A DNA stretch of 64,000 bases from CAVPUA01 sp963828015 (GTDB taxonomy: Bacteria; Actinomycetota; Actinomycetes; Mycobacteriales; Jatrophihabitantaceae): the NCBI GenBank assembly GCA_963828015.1, contig CAWHCD010000004.1:310001-374000 (forward strand), read 5' to 3'. Under the pieces are notes generated by a model, which made no database searches, was not told where the DNA came from, and saw only the letters and a list, made by a program, of their open reading frames with translations. This document shows positions 47,457 through 56,395 of this stretch, piece by piece; within the stretch, counting starts at the first letter, position 1; each line of letters opens with the position of its first letter. Both the position numbers and the translations under genes were made by a program.

Positions 47457-49153
47457 CGCCGCTCCTCCGTGGCTCGTGGCTTGTAGCGTTCGACCCGCGC
47501 CTTGCGTCCCTTGATCAAGGTCGCCGACAACGCCTGGATCACCTCGTCGGCCGACGCCTCGGGGACCTCGACGATCGAGAAGCGGTGGGTGATCTCGATC
47601 GCGCCGATCTGGCGTCCGGACAGGCTCGACTCGCCCGCGATGGCTCCGACGAGGTCCTGCGGGCGGATCTTGGCCGCATGGCCCAACCCGACGAAGATCC
47701 GCGTCGTCGCACCGGTCGGGCGCCGCGCGGGCCGCTCCGACTTGCGGTCGGCGTCGCCTCTATAGGCCCCCTCGGCGCGCGGGCCGGTATCGGTGCGGGG
47801 GGCGGCGGCTTCGGGGATCTCGCGGTCGTCGTCGTCGGCGCCGCCGCTGGACTCGTGGGCCAGCTTGACCGCGGCGAGCGCGACCTCCATGAGGTCGTAG
47901 TCGTCGGTGAGCGTGTCGACGACGACCCGGAACTGCTCGTAGTCGCCGTCCTGCAAGGTCTCCATCAGGGCGGCGCGCGTCAGTTCCAGCCGCCGGGCGC
48001 GCAGGTCGGCCACGGTCGGCAGCTTCTCGACCGAGATCGTCTGCTTGGTGACCTTCTCGATCGTCTTGAGCAGGCGGTGCTGGCGCGGTTCGACGAGCGT
48101 GATCGCGACACCCTCGCGACCGGCCCGACCGACCCGGCCGATGCGGTGCACGTAGGACTCCGGCGCCGAGGGCACGTCGTAGTTGACGACGTGGGTCAGA
48201 TGATCGATGTCCAGCCCGCGCGCCGCGACATCGGTGGCGACCAGCAGGTCGGCGGTCTGGTTGCGCACCCGGGCCATGACGCGATCGCGTTGCTCCTGGC
48301 TCATGCCCCCGTGCAGTCCTTCGGCCCGGTAGCCACGACCGGTCAGGGACTCACTCAGCGTGTCGACCTCCTCGCGGGTGCGGCAGAACACGATGGCCGC
48401 CCCGGGAGCCTCGACGTCCAGGATGCGGCCCAGCGCGTTGGCCTTGTGCTGGCGGGGCACCAGATAGGCGGTCTGGCGCACCAACGAGGACTGGGTCGAA
48501 CTGGAGTCGCGGCGGATCTGGACCCGCACCGGATCCTTGAGGTAGCGCTGGACGATGCCGCTCAGGCGGGCCGGCATGGTGGCCGAGAACAGCACGGTCT
48601 GGCGCTGCTGCGGGACCTCCTGCAGGATCGCCTCGATGTCCTCGGCGAAGCCCATGTCGAGCATCTCGTCGGCCTCGTCGAGGACCACGACCTCCAGCCC
48701 GTCCAGGTTCAGTGTCTTGCGGCTCAGGTGGTCGATCGCCCGCCCGGGCGTGGCCACGACGATGTCGACGCCGGCCTCGAGCGACTTGATCTGCCGCACG
48801 ATCGGCGAACCGCCGTAGATCGGCAGCACCCGCACGCCGAGCTCGCGCCCGTAGCGGTGCACCGCCTCGCTCACCTGCATGGCCAGCTCGCGGGTCGGCA
48901 CCAGGATCGAGGCGTACGGCTTGCTGGTGCCGGGCCCGAGCCGCTGCAGGAGCGGCAGCGCGAAGGCCGCGGTCTTGCCGGTGCCGGTCGCGGCCTGGCC
49001 GAGCAGGTCGCGTCCGGCCAGCAACGGCGGGATGGCCTCCCGCTGGATCGGGGTCGGCTCCTCGTAGCCCAGCGAGTCGAGCTGGCGGGCGAGCTCAGCC
49101 CGCAACCGCAGATCGGCGAAGGTGGTCGCGACGGGTTCGACGGGCTCACTCAC
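47453..49153 (-). CDS. deaD: DEAD-box ATP-dependent RNA helicase (DeaD/CsdA type)
   Basis: Unwinds structured RNA in ribosome assembly and RNA decay. The 566-residue protein has all core motifs: Q motif (GYEEPTPIQREAIP), motif I AATGTGKT, VPTRELAMQ, VVATPGR, motif II VLDEADEML, motif III FSATM, and motif VI YVHRIGRVGRAGREG. The C-terminal domain (residues about 490-560, TRIFVGLGHAAKIRPQDLVG) is a DbpA-type RNA-binding module. Between them is an acidic/basic low-complexity linker. GTG 49153 has GGAAGG seven bases upstream. Confidence 0.96.
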   Translation of the reverse strand: MSEPVEPVATTFADLRLRAELARQLDSLGYEEPTPIQREAIPPLLAGRDLLGQAATGTGKTAAFALPLLQRLGPGTSKPYASILVPTRELAMQVSEAVHRYGRELGVRVLPIYGGSPIVRQIKSLEAGVDIVVATPGRAIDHLSRKTLNLDGLEVVVLDEADEMLDMGFAEDIEAILQEVPQQRQTVLFSATMPARLSGIVQRYLKDPVRVQIRRDSSSTQSSLVRQTAYLVPRQHKANALGRILDVEAPGAAIVFCRTREEVDTLSESLTGRGYRAEGLHGGMSQEQRDRVMARVRNQTADLLVATDVAARGLDIDHLTHVVNYDVPSAPESYVHRIGRVGRAGREGVAITLVEPRQHRLLKTIEKVTKQTISVEKLPTVADLRARRLELTRAALMETLQDGDYEQFRVVVDTLTDDYDLMEVALAAVKLAHESSGGADDDDREIPEAAAPRTDTGPRAEGAYRGDADRKSERPARRPTGATTRIFVGLGHAAKIRPQDLVGAIAGESSLSGRQIGAIEITHRFSIVEVPEASADEVIQALSATLIKGRKARVERYKPRATEERR

Positions 49154-49187
49154 CCGACAACCTTCCCACGCCGGGGCGACCCGTGCC

Positions 49188-49778
49188 CTACGCGAAGGCC
49201 GTGATCAGCGCGATCACGGAAAACAGGAGGAAGAACCCGCCGGCCACTCGCTGCACGATCCGCACCGGCACCTTCTTGATGATCAGCTTGCCGGCGACGA
49301 CGGCGATGGCCGCCACGCCGACCAACGCCGTCCATGCCCCCAGGCCCACGGCCAGTGGCTCACCGAGGCGGGCAACCAGGCCCGCGGTGGCGATCTGGCT
49401 CGCATCGCCCCACTCCGCGGCGAACAGCACGCCGAAGGAGATCGCCGCGACCCGGAAGAACGGCAGGTTCTCGCGCGTCGCCGCCAGCTCGACGTCGTCC
49501 TCCTCGCCGAAGGACTCCCGAAGCAGTAGCGCCCCGCCGATTGCGAAGAGCAGGGCCACGACGACTTCGAGGATGCGATGCGGCAGCAGGTGCAGCAGCC
49601 CGCCGGCCAGGACGGCCACCGCACACTGCACCGCAAAGGCGGCGGCCACGCCCACCAGCACCGGGCGGGGCCGGTAACGCGTCGAGAGCACCAGGGAGGC
49701 GACCAGCGTCTTGTCCGGCAACTCGACCAACAAGACGACGCCGAACGCGATGACGTAGGCGGTCAGGAAGGAACTCAT
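49188..49778 (-). CDS. GDT1/TMEM165 (UPF0016) family cation exporter
   Basis: Six-helix membrane protein of 196 residues made of two inverted repeats. Each carries the family motif: ELPDKT in the first half and EWGDAS in the second. Bacterial members such as MneA export Mn2+, and eukaryotic ones move Mn2+/Ca2+. A charged cytoplasmic loop (RESFGEEDDVELAATREN) separates the halves. The first motif is full ExPDKT while the second has Ala-Ser in place of Lys/Arg-Thr/Ser. Confidence 0.92.
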   Translation of the reverse strand: MSSFLTAYVIAFGVVLLVELPDKTLVASLVLSTRYRPRPVLVGVAAAFAVQCAVAVLAGGLLHLLPHRILEVVVALLFAIGGALLLRESFGEEDDVELAATRENLPFFRVAAISFGVLFAAEWGDASQIATAGLVARLGEPLAVGLGAWTALVGVAAIAVVAGKLIIKKVPVRIVQRVAGGFFLLFSVIALITAFA

Positions 49779-49841
49779 TACGCCCTATCCTGCCGTGTCG
49801 CCACGATCAGCTGGTAATCGCGGCCTAGCGTGGTGGCCATC

Positions 49842-50432
49842 ATGTTGACCGTCGTCGCCGTTCTCGCCCTGGTCATGGCCTACATCGCCCTGGTCGCCGC
49901 GTATCTCGCGCTGCGCACGCTCGCCCGGGTCCGGCGTGCGGCCGCGATCCTGGGCCGCACCGACGGTGGCAAGGAGTCGATCGTCGAGGCGGCCGAACGC
50001 CACATTGCCGCGACCGCGGCGGTCTCGGCCGAGATCGAGGCCGTCCGGGCCGAACTGGCCGAAGCGCGCAGTGCCACCTCCAGCGACCTGCAGGCCGACA
50101 AGAGCACCACTCACCAGGCGCTGTCGGAGATCACCGCCCGCATCAACGCCGACGCTGCGCGTTCACTGCGCAATGTGGCCCTCGTGCGATACGACGCCTT
50201 CGACGACATGGCCGGACGGATGTCCTTCTCACTCGCGCTGCTCGACGACCAGGGCGACGGCGTCACGCTGAGCGCGCTCGCCGCCCGGGGCGACACCCGC
50301 GTTTACGCCAAGGGCATCTCCGCCGGTGCGGGGCAGAGTGAGCTCTCCCCCGAGGAGATCCAGGCCGTCGGGGCCGCCCTGCGCCGTCCCGCCGCGAAGG
50401 TCGAGCGGGCGACCCGGCGGCGGGCCAGCTAG
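49842..50432 (+). CDS. DUF4446 family protein
   Basis: A 196-residue protein with one N-terminal membrane helix (MLTVVAVLALVMAYIALVAA) and a coiled-coil stretch (residues about 45-105). The C-terminal DUF4446 core is NVALVRYDAFDDMAGRMSFS followed by LALLDDQGDGVTLSALAAR and DTRVYAKGI. Function is unknown. An in-frame GTG at 49830/49833 is an alternative start. It is 10 bp upstream of pheA, as is common in actinobacteria. Confidence 0.85.
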   Translation: MLTVVAVLALVMAYIALVAAYLALRTLARVRRAAAILGRTDGGKESIVEAAERHIAATAAVSAEIEAVRAELAEARSATSSDLQADKSTTHQALSEITARINADAARSLRNVALVRYDAFDDMAGRMSFSLALLDDQGDGVTLSALAARGDTRVYAKGISAGAGQSELSPEEIQAVGAALRRPAAKVERATRRRAS

Positions 50433-50442
50433 CGTCGTGCCC

Positions 50443-51357
50443 GTGCGCCTCGCCTTCCTCGGTCCGGTGGGGACCTTCGCCCATGCCGCTCTGCGCACCC
50501 TGCCGATCAGCGAGGGCGCCGAACTGCTCCCCCTGGCCAACGTCACCCTGGTCGTCGATGCCCTTCGCTCGGGACTGGCCGACGGCGCATTGGTCCCGTT
50601 GGAGAACTCGGTCGAGGGGGCGGTACCGGCCACCCTGGACGAACTCTCCGGCGGGGAGCCGCTCGTCATCGCGCAGGAGACCTACCTACCGGTCGTGTTC
50701 GACCTGCTGACCCGCCCGGGCACGACCGAGATCACCACCGTGGCCACCCATCCCCACGCCGAGGCCCAGACCCGCCGCTGGCTGATCGACCATCTGCCCG
50801 AGGCCCGGGTCGTCCTGGTCGGCTCGACCGCCGGCGGGGCGCAGGCCGTTGCCGCGGGGGAGTTCGACGCCGCAATCGCACCGGTGGTCGCCGGCGAGAT
50901 CTACGGACTGGACAGCTTCGCCCATGACGTGGCCGACAACTCCGGCGCCGTGACCCGCTTCGTCCTGCTGACCCACCCGGCCCCACCGCCGGCACCGACC
51001 GGCAACGACCGGACCTCGCTCGTCGCGTACCTGCGCGACGACCACTCCGGCGCCCTGCTGGAGATCCTGAGCGAGTTCTCGACCCGGGCGGTCAACCTGA
51101 CGCGCATCGAGTCCCGGCCGACCAAGTCCCAGATCGGCCAGTACTGCTTCTCGATCGACTGCGAGGGCCACATCGAGGACGAACGGGTCGGCGACGCCAT
51201 CGCCGCGCTGCACCGGGTCTGCGCAGACGTCCGCTTCCTCGGCTCCTACCCGCGTCGCGACGGCCGGCAGGGCAGCGTGCCCGAAGGTCGCACCGATCGC
51301 GCCTTCGTCGACGCCCGCACCTGGCTGGCCAGCGTGCGCCGGACCGGGGCGAGTTAG
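50443..51357 (+). CDS. pheA: Prephenate dehydratase
   Basis: Converts prephenate to phenylpyruvate in phenylalanine synthesis. The 304-residue protein has a type 2 periplasmic-binding-like catalytic domain with VRLAFLGPVGTFAHAAL, LVPLENSVEGAVPATLDEL and the catalytic Thr-Arg-Phe in NSGAVTRFVLL. A C-terminal ACT domain (residues about 195-270) contains LLEILSEFSTRAVNLTRIES followed by RP, the phenylalanine-sensing ESRP motif. GTG 50443 is used; GTG 50437 is equally possible. Confidence 0.95.
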   Translation: MRLAFLGPVGTFAHAALRTLPISEGAELLPLANVTLVVDALRSGLADGALVPLENSVEGAVPATLDELSGGEPLVIAQETYLPVVFDLLTRPGTTEITTVATHPHAEAQTRRWLIDHLPEARVVLVGSTAGGAQAVAAGEFDAAIAPVVAGEIYGLDSFAHDVADNSGAVTRFVLLTHPAPPPAPTGNDRTSLVAYLRDDHSGALLEILSEFSTRAVNLTRIESRPTKSQIGQYCFSIDCEGHIEDERVGDAIAALHRVCADVRFLGSYPRRDGRQGSVPEGRTDRAFVDARTWLASVRRTGAS

Positions 51358-51358
51358 C

Positions 51359-51679
51359 TCACAGGTACAGGCCGGTGTGACTGTCGTTGCGCTCGGCCGC
51401 CACCGCATGCACGTCGCGCTCGCGCAGCATCAGGAAGTCATCACCGGCGATCTCGACCTCGTGGCGGTCATCGGGGCTGAACAACACCCGGTCGCCGACC
51501 TCGACGGCCCGCACGTGGTTGCCGACCGCCAGCACCTCGCCCCAGACGAGTCGCTTGGAGACCTGGGCGGTGGCCGGAATCAGGATGCCGCCGGAGGAGC
51601 GCCGCTCACCGTCCTCGCGTGAGGTACGCACCAGCACTCGGTCATGCAACAACTTGATCGGCAGCCGGGGTTCACTCAC
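51359..51679 (-). CDS. GroES-like co-chaperonin family protein
   Basis: A 106-residue Cpn10-fold protein. IKLLHDRVLVRTSREDGER, SSGGILIPATAQVSK, VLAVGNHVRAVEVGDRVLF and the C-terminal strands follow the GroES pattern. The mobile loop (ERRSSGGILIP) retains the hydrophobic GGI-L/I contact. No groEL is adjacent, so this is a stand-alone actinobacterial GroES paralogue and may not serve GroEL. It is convergent with pheA and divergent from serS. Confidence 0.87.
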   Translation of the reverse strand: MSEPRLPIKLLHDRVLVRTSREDGERRSSGGILIPATAQVSKRLVWGEVLAVGNHVRAVEVGDRVLFSPDDRHEVEIAGDDFLMLRERDVHAVAAERNDSHTGLYL

Positions 51680-51740
51680 CGGCCCAGCCTAAAGCGCGGC
51701 CGCTCGGGCACCTCTGCGAGCGCGCCGGTAGCGTTGCCAC

Positions 51741-52991
51741 GTGATCGACCTGCGGGTGGTGCGAGAAGACCCTGACGCCGTACGCGCGTCCCAGCGCGTG
51801 CGCGGCGCCGACGTGTCCCTCGTCGATGCGCTGCTGGCGGCCGACGATGCCCGGCGGGCCGCGGTCACCCGGGCCGACACGTTGCGCGCCGATCAGAAGG
51901 CCGTGAGCCGCTCGGTCTCGACCGCGTCCCCGGAGGAGCGCCCGGCCGTGCTGGCGCGGGCCAAGCAGCTCGCCGCTGAGGTGCGCGAGGCCGAGGCGGA
52001 GCAGGCCGAGGCCGACGCGGCCCTGCGCGGCGCCCAGCTCGCGGTGCCCAACATCGTCGAGGACGGCGTCCCACCGGGGGGCGAGAACGACTTCGTGACC
52101 CTTGAGGTCGTCGGCGTCCCGCCGCAGGTCGAGAACCCGCGCGACCACACCGAGATCGGCGCGGCGCTCAAGGCCATCGACACCGAGCGCGGGGCCAAGG
52201 TCAGCGGCGCCCGCTTCTACTTCCTCACCGGCATCGGCGCCGAACTCGAACTGGCCCTGGTCAACCTGGCCATGGAGCAGGCTCGCGCCGCCGGGTTCAC
52301 CCCGATGATCGCGCCCGCGCTCGTCAAGCCCGAGGCGATGGAGGGCACCGGCTTCCTCGGGGCTCACTCGGCCGAGGTCTACAAGCTGGCCGACGACGAC
52401 CTGTACCTCGTCGGGACGAGTGAGGTCGCGCTGGCCGGCTATCACTCCGGCGAGATCCTCGAGTCCCTGCCGCTGCGCTACGCCGGGTTCTCCTCCTGCT
52501 TCCGGCGCGAGGCCGGCTCCTACGGCAAGGACACCCGCGGCATCATCCGGGTGCACTGGTTCGACAAGGTCGAGATGTTCTCCTACGTGCCGGTCGAGCA
52601 GGCCCGCGAGGAACACCAGCGGTTGCTGGCGTGGGAGCGCGAGTTCATGGACAAGCTCGAACTCAGCTACCGGGTCATCGACGTCGCGGCCGGGGACTTG
52701 GGCTCCAGCGCGGCCCGCAAGTTCGACATCGAGGCCTGGTTCCCGTCCCAGGGGGCCTACCGGGAGCTGACGTCGACGTCGAATTGCACGACCTTTCAGG
52801 CTCGGCGGCTCAACATCCGCACCCGGACGGCGAACGGCACCACGCCGGTGGCGACGCTGAACGGAACCCTGTGCGCCGTGGCCCGCACCATCGCCTGCCT
52901 GCTCGATCATCACCAGCAGCCCGACGGCTCGGTGTACGTGCCGCAGGCATTGCGTCCCTGGCTCGGCGGCCGTGAGGTGCTCGCTCCTTGA
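51741..52991 (+). CDS. serS: Seryl-tRNA synthetase
   Basis: Charges tRNA-Ser (and tRNA-Sec where present). The 416-residue class II enzyme has an N-terminal coiled-coil arm (residues about 25-105). Motif 2 is FSSCFRREAGSYGKDTRGII and motif 3 is NGTLCAVARTIACLLDHHQ. GTG 51741 follows TAGCGT (51729-51734) by six bases, so the message may be leaderless. The TGA overlaps the TTG start of the next gene. Confidence 0.97.
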   Translation: MIDLRVVREDPDAVRASQRVRGADVSLVDALLAADDARRAAVTRADTLRADQKAVSRSVSTASPEERPAVLARAKQLAAEVREAEAEQAEADAALRGAQLAVPNIVEDGVPPGGENDFVTLEVVGVPPQVENPRDHTEIGAALKAIDTERGAKVSGARFYFLTGIGAELELALVNLAMEQARAAGFTPMIAPALVKPEAMEGTGFLGAHSAEVYKLADDDLYLVGTSEVALAGYHSGEILESLPLRYAGFSSCFRREAGSYGKDTRGIIRVHWFDKVEMFSYVPVEQAREEHQRLLAWEREFMDKLELSYRVIDVAAGDLGSSAARKFDIEAWFPSQGAYRELTSTSNCTTFQARRLNIRTRTANGTTPVATLNGTLCAVARTIACLLDHHQQPDGSVYVPQALRPWLGGREVLAP

Positions 52992-53809
52992 TCCGGATGA
53001 TCGCGAGCGATCTGGACGGCACGTTGCTCCGCAGCGACAGCACGGTCTCCGACCGCACCCGCGCCGCCATCGCCGCCGCCACCGCCGCCGGGATCTTCAT
53101 CGCCTTCGTCACCGGTCGGCCGCCGCGCTGGCTGCACGAGGTGGCCGATGCCACCGGGCACACCGGCGTTGCGGCGGCGGCCAACGGCGCGATGATCTAC
53201 GACCTGCACCGCGAGACGGTGCTGAGCGAGCACCCGCTGAGCCCGGCCGAACTCAGCGAGATCACCCGGTTGCTGCGTGACCGGTTCCCCGAGGTCCGCT
53301 TCGCCGTGGAGTACGGCTTGGGGTTCGGTTTCGAGCCCGGCTATCTGCACCAGTGGGAGATCTCGCCCGCACTCGACCGGCAGGGCCGGCCCTTCCCTAC
53401 CCCGGTCGAAGGCAGCCTGGCCGAGGTGGTCTCGCTGCCCGGCGTCAAGCTACTGGCCAAGGACCGGGCCGCGCCGCCGGACGAGTTCCGGCTCGCGGCC
53501 ACCGCGTTGCTGGGCGGGCGGGCCAGCGTGACCTCGTCCTCGACGTTCGGGCTGCTCGAGATCGCCGCGCCCGGAGTGACCAAGGCGACCGGGCTGGCCG
53601 AGATTGCCGCTAGCCATGGGATCCGGGCGGAGGAGATCGCGGCCATCGGCGATATGCCCAACGACGTGCCGATGCTGGAGTGGGCCGGACGCTCCTACGC
53701 GGTGGCCAACGCCCACCCCGAGGCCAAGGCGGCCGCCGGGCAGGTGGTGGGCTCCAACGACGAGGATGCGGTGGCCGTCCTCATCGAGAGCGTCCTCGCC
53801 CGCGGTTGA
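52988..53809 (+). CDS. HAD-superfamily Cof-type phosphatase
   Basis: A 273-residue Cof/YbiV subfamily (HAD-IIB) hydrolase acting on small phosphorylated metabolites. Motif I is ASDLDGTLL, motif II is FVTGRPP, motif III involves GVTKATGLAEIA and motif IV is AIGDMPNDVPMLEWAG. The TTG at 52988 overlaps the serS stop and gives MIRMIASDLDG; ATG 52997 is an alternative. Stop codons of this gene and bpa face each other one base apart. Confidence 0.92.
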   Translation: MIRMIASDLDGTLLRSDSTVSDRTRAAIAAATAAGIFIAFVTGRPPRWLHEVADATGHTGVAAAANGAMIYDLHRETVLSEHPLSPAELSEITRLLRDRFPEVRFAVEYGLGFGFEPGYLHQWEISPALDRQGRPFPTPVEGSLAEVVSLPGVKLLAKDRAAPPDEFRLAATALLGGRASVTSSSTFGLLEIAAPGVTKATGLAEIAASHGIRAEEIAAIGDMPNDVPMLEWAGRSYAVANAHPEAKAAAGQVVGSNDEDAVAVLIESVLARG

Positions 53810-53810
53810 G

Positions 53811-54311
53811 CTAGAGGTACTGCCCCATGCCGCCGGGCTCGCCCTCGGTGAGTACCTGGCCGTTCGGGCCGATCACGACCTGACCTCGTCCGGCGCCCGG
53901 CGGGAGGGCCCGGCCGCGCATCTGCTCCAGCTGGGCCCGCGCGGCCATCTGCTGGGCGAACAGCGCGGTCTGGATGCCGTGGAAGAGCCCCTCGAGCCAG
54001 CCGACCAGCTGGGCCTGGGCGATGCGCAGCTCGGCCTCCGACGGCACGTCACCGTCGAACGGCAGGGTCAGCCGCTCCAGCTCCTCGCGCAGTTCCGGTG
54101 CCAGCCCCTCCTCCAGCTCCTTGATCGAACGCTCGTGGATCTCGCGCAGCCGTTGCCGGCCGGCCTCGTCGAGCGGGGCCGCGCGGACCTCCTCGAGCAG
54201 CTGCTTGATCATCGTGCCGATGCGCATGACCTTGGCCGGCTGTTCGACCATGGCGGCCAGATCGGTTCCGGGATCGACCTCGACGTCGATGGGGGTTTCG
54301 GGTTGGCTCAT
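53811..54311 (-). CDS. bpa: Bacterial proteasome activator Bpa/PafE
   Basis: ATP-independent ring-shaped activator that opens the 20S proteasome gate for unfolded proteins. The 166-residue protein has the DUF2587 helical core (VEQPAKVMRIGTMIKQLLEE, LREIHERSIKELEEGLAP, QLVGWLEGLFHGIQTALFAQ). A Gly-rich tail ends in the GQYL motif that docks in the proteasome alpha-ring pockets. Its presence implies a proteasome elsewhere in the genome. Confidence 0.95.
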   Translation of the reverse strand: MSQPETPIDVEVDPGTDLAAMVEQPAKVMRIGTMIKQLLEEVRAAPLDEAGRQRLREIHERSIKELEEGLAPELREELERLTLPFDGDVPSEAELRIAQAQLVGWLEGLFHGIQTALFAQQMAARAQLEQMRGRALPPGAGRGQVVIGPNGQVLTEGEPGGMGQYL

Positions 54312-54333
54312 TGCTTCAGTGTGCCCGGCCCGT

Positions 54334-55302
54334 CTAGCGAACGCGCAGCAGGACCTTGCCGATGTGCTCGCTGGACTCGACCAACCGGTGCGCCTCGACC
54401 GCGTCCTCCAGGGCCAGCACCCGATCGATCACCGGACGGACCTGACCATCGGACAGCAACGGCGCGAGCAGGTGATGCGTACCGGCCACTATGGCCGCCT
54501 TCTGCTCATCGGGTCGCCCGCGCAGGCCGGCCGCGATGATCGTGCCCCGCTTGGCCAGCAGCAGACCGAGGTCGAGCTCGCCCTTGCGACCGCCCTGCAG
54601 CCCGAGCACGACCAGCCGCCCGCCGGTGGCCAGCGCGGCCACGTTACGGGGCAGATAGGCCCCGCCCATGTTGTCGAGGATGACGTCGACCCCGGCCCGG
54701 CCGATCTGTTCCACGAAGTCCTGCTCGCGGTAGTTGATGGCCAGATCGGCGCCCAGGCCGCGGCAGAACTCCACCTTGCGCGGAGTCCCGGCGGTGGTGA
54801 TCACCCGAGCGCCATGTGCCTTGGCCAACTGGATGGCCATGGTCCCGATGCCGCTCGTGCCGCCGTGGATCAGGATCGACTCACCCGGCTCGAGATGGGC
54901 GCCCTGGAACACCATCGAGAAGACGGTGCAGGACGTCTCGGGCAGCGCGGCGTTGTCGACCAATGAGAGCGATTCGGCCGCCGGGAACAGCTGACCGGCC
55001 GGCACCGCGACCTTCTCGGCGTACCCGCCACCGGCGATCAGGGCCGAGACCTGGTCGCCGACCCGCCAGCCGGTGACCTCGGGGCCGAGCTCGGCGATGA
55101 CGCCCGAACACTCCATGCCCAGGTACGGCGAGGCCCCACGCGGGGGCGGGTAGTTGCCCTGCCGCTGCAGCAGATCGGCGCGATTGATCGCCGTCGCGGT
55201 GACGTCGATGATCACCTCGCCCGGCGCGGCGATCGGATCGGGGACGTCCTGGACCTCGAGCACCTCGGGTCCGCCGGGGTGAGTGATGACGACGGCGCGC
55301 AC
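54334..55302 (-). CDS. NADPH:quinone oxidoreductase, zinc-free MDR family
   Basis: A 322-residue medium-chain reductase that reduces quinones or enones with NADPH. The N-terminal GroES-like domain (MRAVVITHPGGPEVLEVQDV, INRADLLQRQGNYPPP) lacks structural zinc cysteines. The Rossmann domain has SILIHGGTSGIGTMAIQLAK and GRLVVLGLQGG. The pattern is of the PIG3/TP53I3-like subgroup. GTG 55302 is the start; a longer in-frame extension towards 55,600 covers Nudix-gene sequence and is rejected. Confidence 0.93.
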   Translation of the reverse strand: MRAVVITHPGGPEVLEVQDVPDPIAAPGEVIIDVTATAINRADLLQRQGNYPPPRGASPYLGMECSGVIAELGPEVTGWRVGDQVSALIAGGGYAEKVAVPAGQLFPAAESLSLVDNAALPETSCTVFSMVFQGAHLEPGESILIHGGTSGIGTMAIQLAKAHGARVITTAGTPRKVEFCRGLGADLAINYREQDFVEQIGRAGVDVILDNMGGAYLPRNVAALATGGRLVVLGLQGGRKGELDLGLLLAKRGTIIAAGLRGRPDEQKAAIVAGTHHLLAPLLSDGQVRPVIDRVLALEDAVEAHRLVESSEHIGKVLLRVR

Positions 55303-55378
55303 GCGTCGACGGTAGCCGCCCCGTCCACCCCCAGTTTGCACCGGCCAGCGTTCCTGATCCGATGGCCATTCCGCCACC

Positions 55379-55738
55379 TCATCCACCGAGGTGAAGACCC
55401 ACCTGAGCCAAAGTGTGGATTCCACATCCCAGTAGGTCGGCCGGATCGGACCGAGGCTGGATTCGACGCTGAGACCGTCGATCGCAAGTATCGCTCTCGG
55501 GGTCAGGTGAATGGCATCGAACTCTTCTGCGACGGATGGGCGCGCTGCCCAGGCAGACGCCCACGGACACGACCACGCCCAGTTCCTCGGCACATTCACG
55601 TCGCAGCGCGTCCGGTTCGGATTCCCCGGCCTCGACCTTGCCCCCGGGAAACTCCCAGCCGATTGGTGAACGACGGTGCGCGGCCAGCACTAACTCCCCG
55701 CGCCGGATGGCTGCCGCCACCACGATCAGCTCGGTCAA
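55379..55738 (-). CDS. Nudix hydrolase (MutT-like), C-terminal half abnormal
   Basis: Pyrophosphohydrolase, probably for oxidised nucleotides. The N-terminal 60 residues are typical: IVVAAAIRRGELVLAAHRR, WEFPGGKVEAGESEPDALRR and ECAEELGV, a complete Nudix box. After GVCLGSA the frame becomes Arg/Ser/Asp-rich (RRRRVRCHSPDPESDTC) and does not look like a Nudix fold. A second frame between about 55,550 and 55,310 (LAIDGLSVESSLGPIRP, LWLRWVFTSVDEVAEWP) stays open. One indel may therefore join an authentic longer protein. The TTG start is 10 bp downstream of pabA. Confidence 0.7.
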   Translation of the reverse strand: MTELIVVAAAIRRGELVLAAHRRSPIGWEFPGGKVEAGESEPDALRRECAEELGVVVSVGVCLGSAPIRRRRVRCHSPDPESDTCDRRSQRRIQPRSDPADLLGCGIHTLAQVGLHLGG

Positions 55739-55747
55739 GGAGAAGGC

Positions 55748-56395
55748 TCAGGCCACCAGGAACGCGGACGAGCGCAGCGCGTCCATCTCGGCACCCAATG
55801 CCTCGACCCGGGCCCAATCCACCACGGCCCCACAGTGTTCGAGCCAGTTGGCCACGATGCGGTGACCGCCCTGGGTCAGCACCGACTCCGGATGAAACTG
55901 CACGCCCTCGATCGGCAATGTCTGGTGCCGAAGGGCCATGACGACCCCGGACGCCGTTCGCCCGGTCACGGTGATCGACGCCGGCAAGGTCGCACCCTCG
56001 ACGGCCAGGGAGTGGTAGCGCGTGGCGATGAAGGGGTCCGGTAGCCCGGCCAGCACGCCCTCGCCGGCATGAGAGACCAGGGAGGTCTTGCCGTGCAGCA
56101 GTTCCGGCGCCCGCGAAACCGTGGCCCCGAAGACGGCACCGATGGCCTGATGACCCAGGCAGACCCCGAACAGGGGGACGGTCGCCGCCGCCGCCCACCG
56201 CACAACGTCCATGCTCTGGCCCGCGTCCTGCGGGGTTCCAGGACCCGGGGAGATCAGGACGCCGTCGAAGCCGTCGATGGAATCGACCGCGTCGTTGCGC
56301 CGCACCGTCACCTCGGCCCCGAGCTGGGCCAGGTACTGGACGAGGTTGTAGACGAAGCTGTCGTAGTTGTCGACGACGAGGATGCGCGGGCTCAT
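55748..56395 (-). CDS. pabA: Anthranilate/aminodeoxychorismate synthase glutaminase subunit
   Basis: Class I glutamine amidotransferase that supplies ammonia to chorismate-using TrpE or PabB. The 215-residue protein has VVDNYDSFVYNLVQYL, ISPGPGTPQDAG, the nucleophile Cys in FGVCLGHQAIG, and the His/Glu pair in GVQFHPESVLT. No pabB or trpE is adjacent. Its position next to sortase, DUF881 and crgA matches trpG (Rv0013) of M. tuberculosis. The ATG overlaps the upstream small gene as ATGA. Confidence 0.94.
   Translation of the reverse strand: MSPRILVVDNYDSFVYNLVQYLAQLGAEVTVRRNDAVDSIDGFDGVLISPGPGTPQDAGQSMDVVRWAAAATVPLFGVCLGHQAIGAVFGATVSRAPELLHGKTSLVSHAGEGVLAGLPDPFIATRYHSLAVEGATLPASITVTGRTASGVVMALRHQTLPIEGVQFHPESVLTQGGHRIVANWLEHCGAVVDWARVEALGAEMDALRSSAFLVA

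Noticed and set aside
55303..55599. N-terminal extension of the quinone oxidoreductase
   Set aside because: The extra 99 codons resemble no oxidoreductase sequence and overlap the Nudix gene. The canonical MRAVV start is at 55302.
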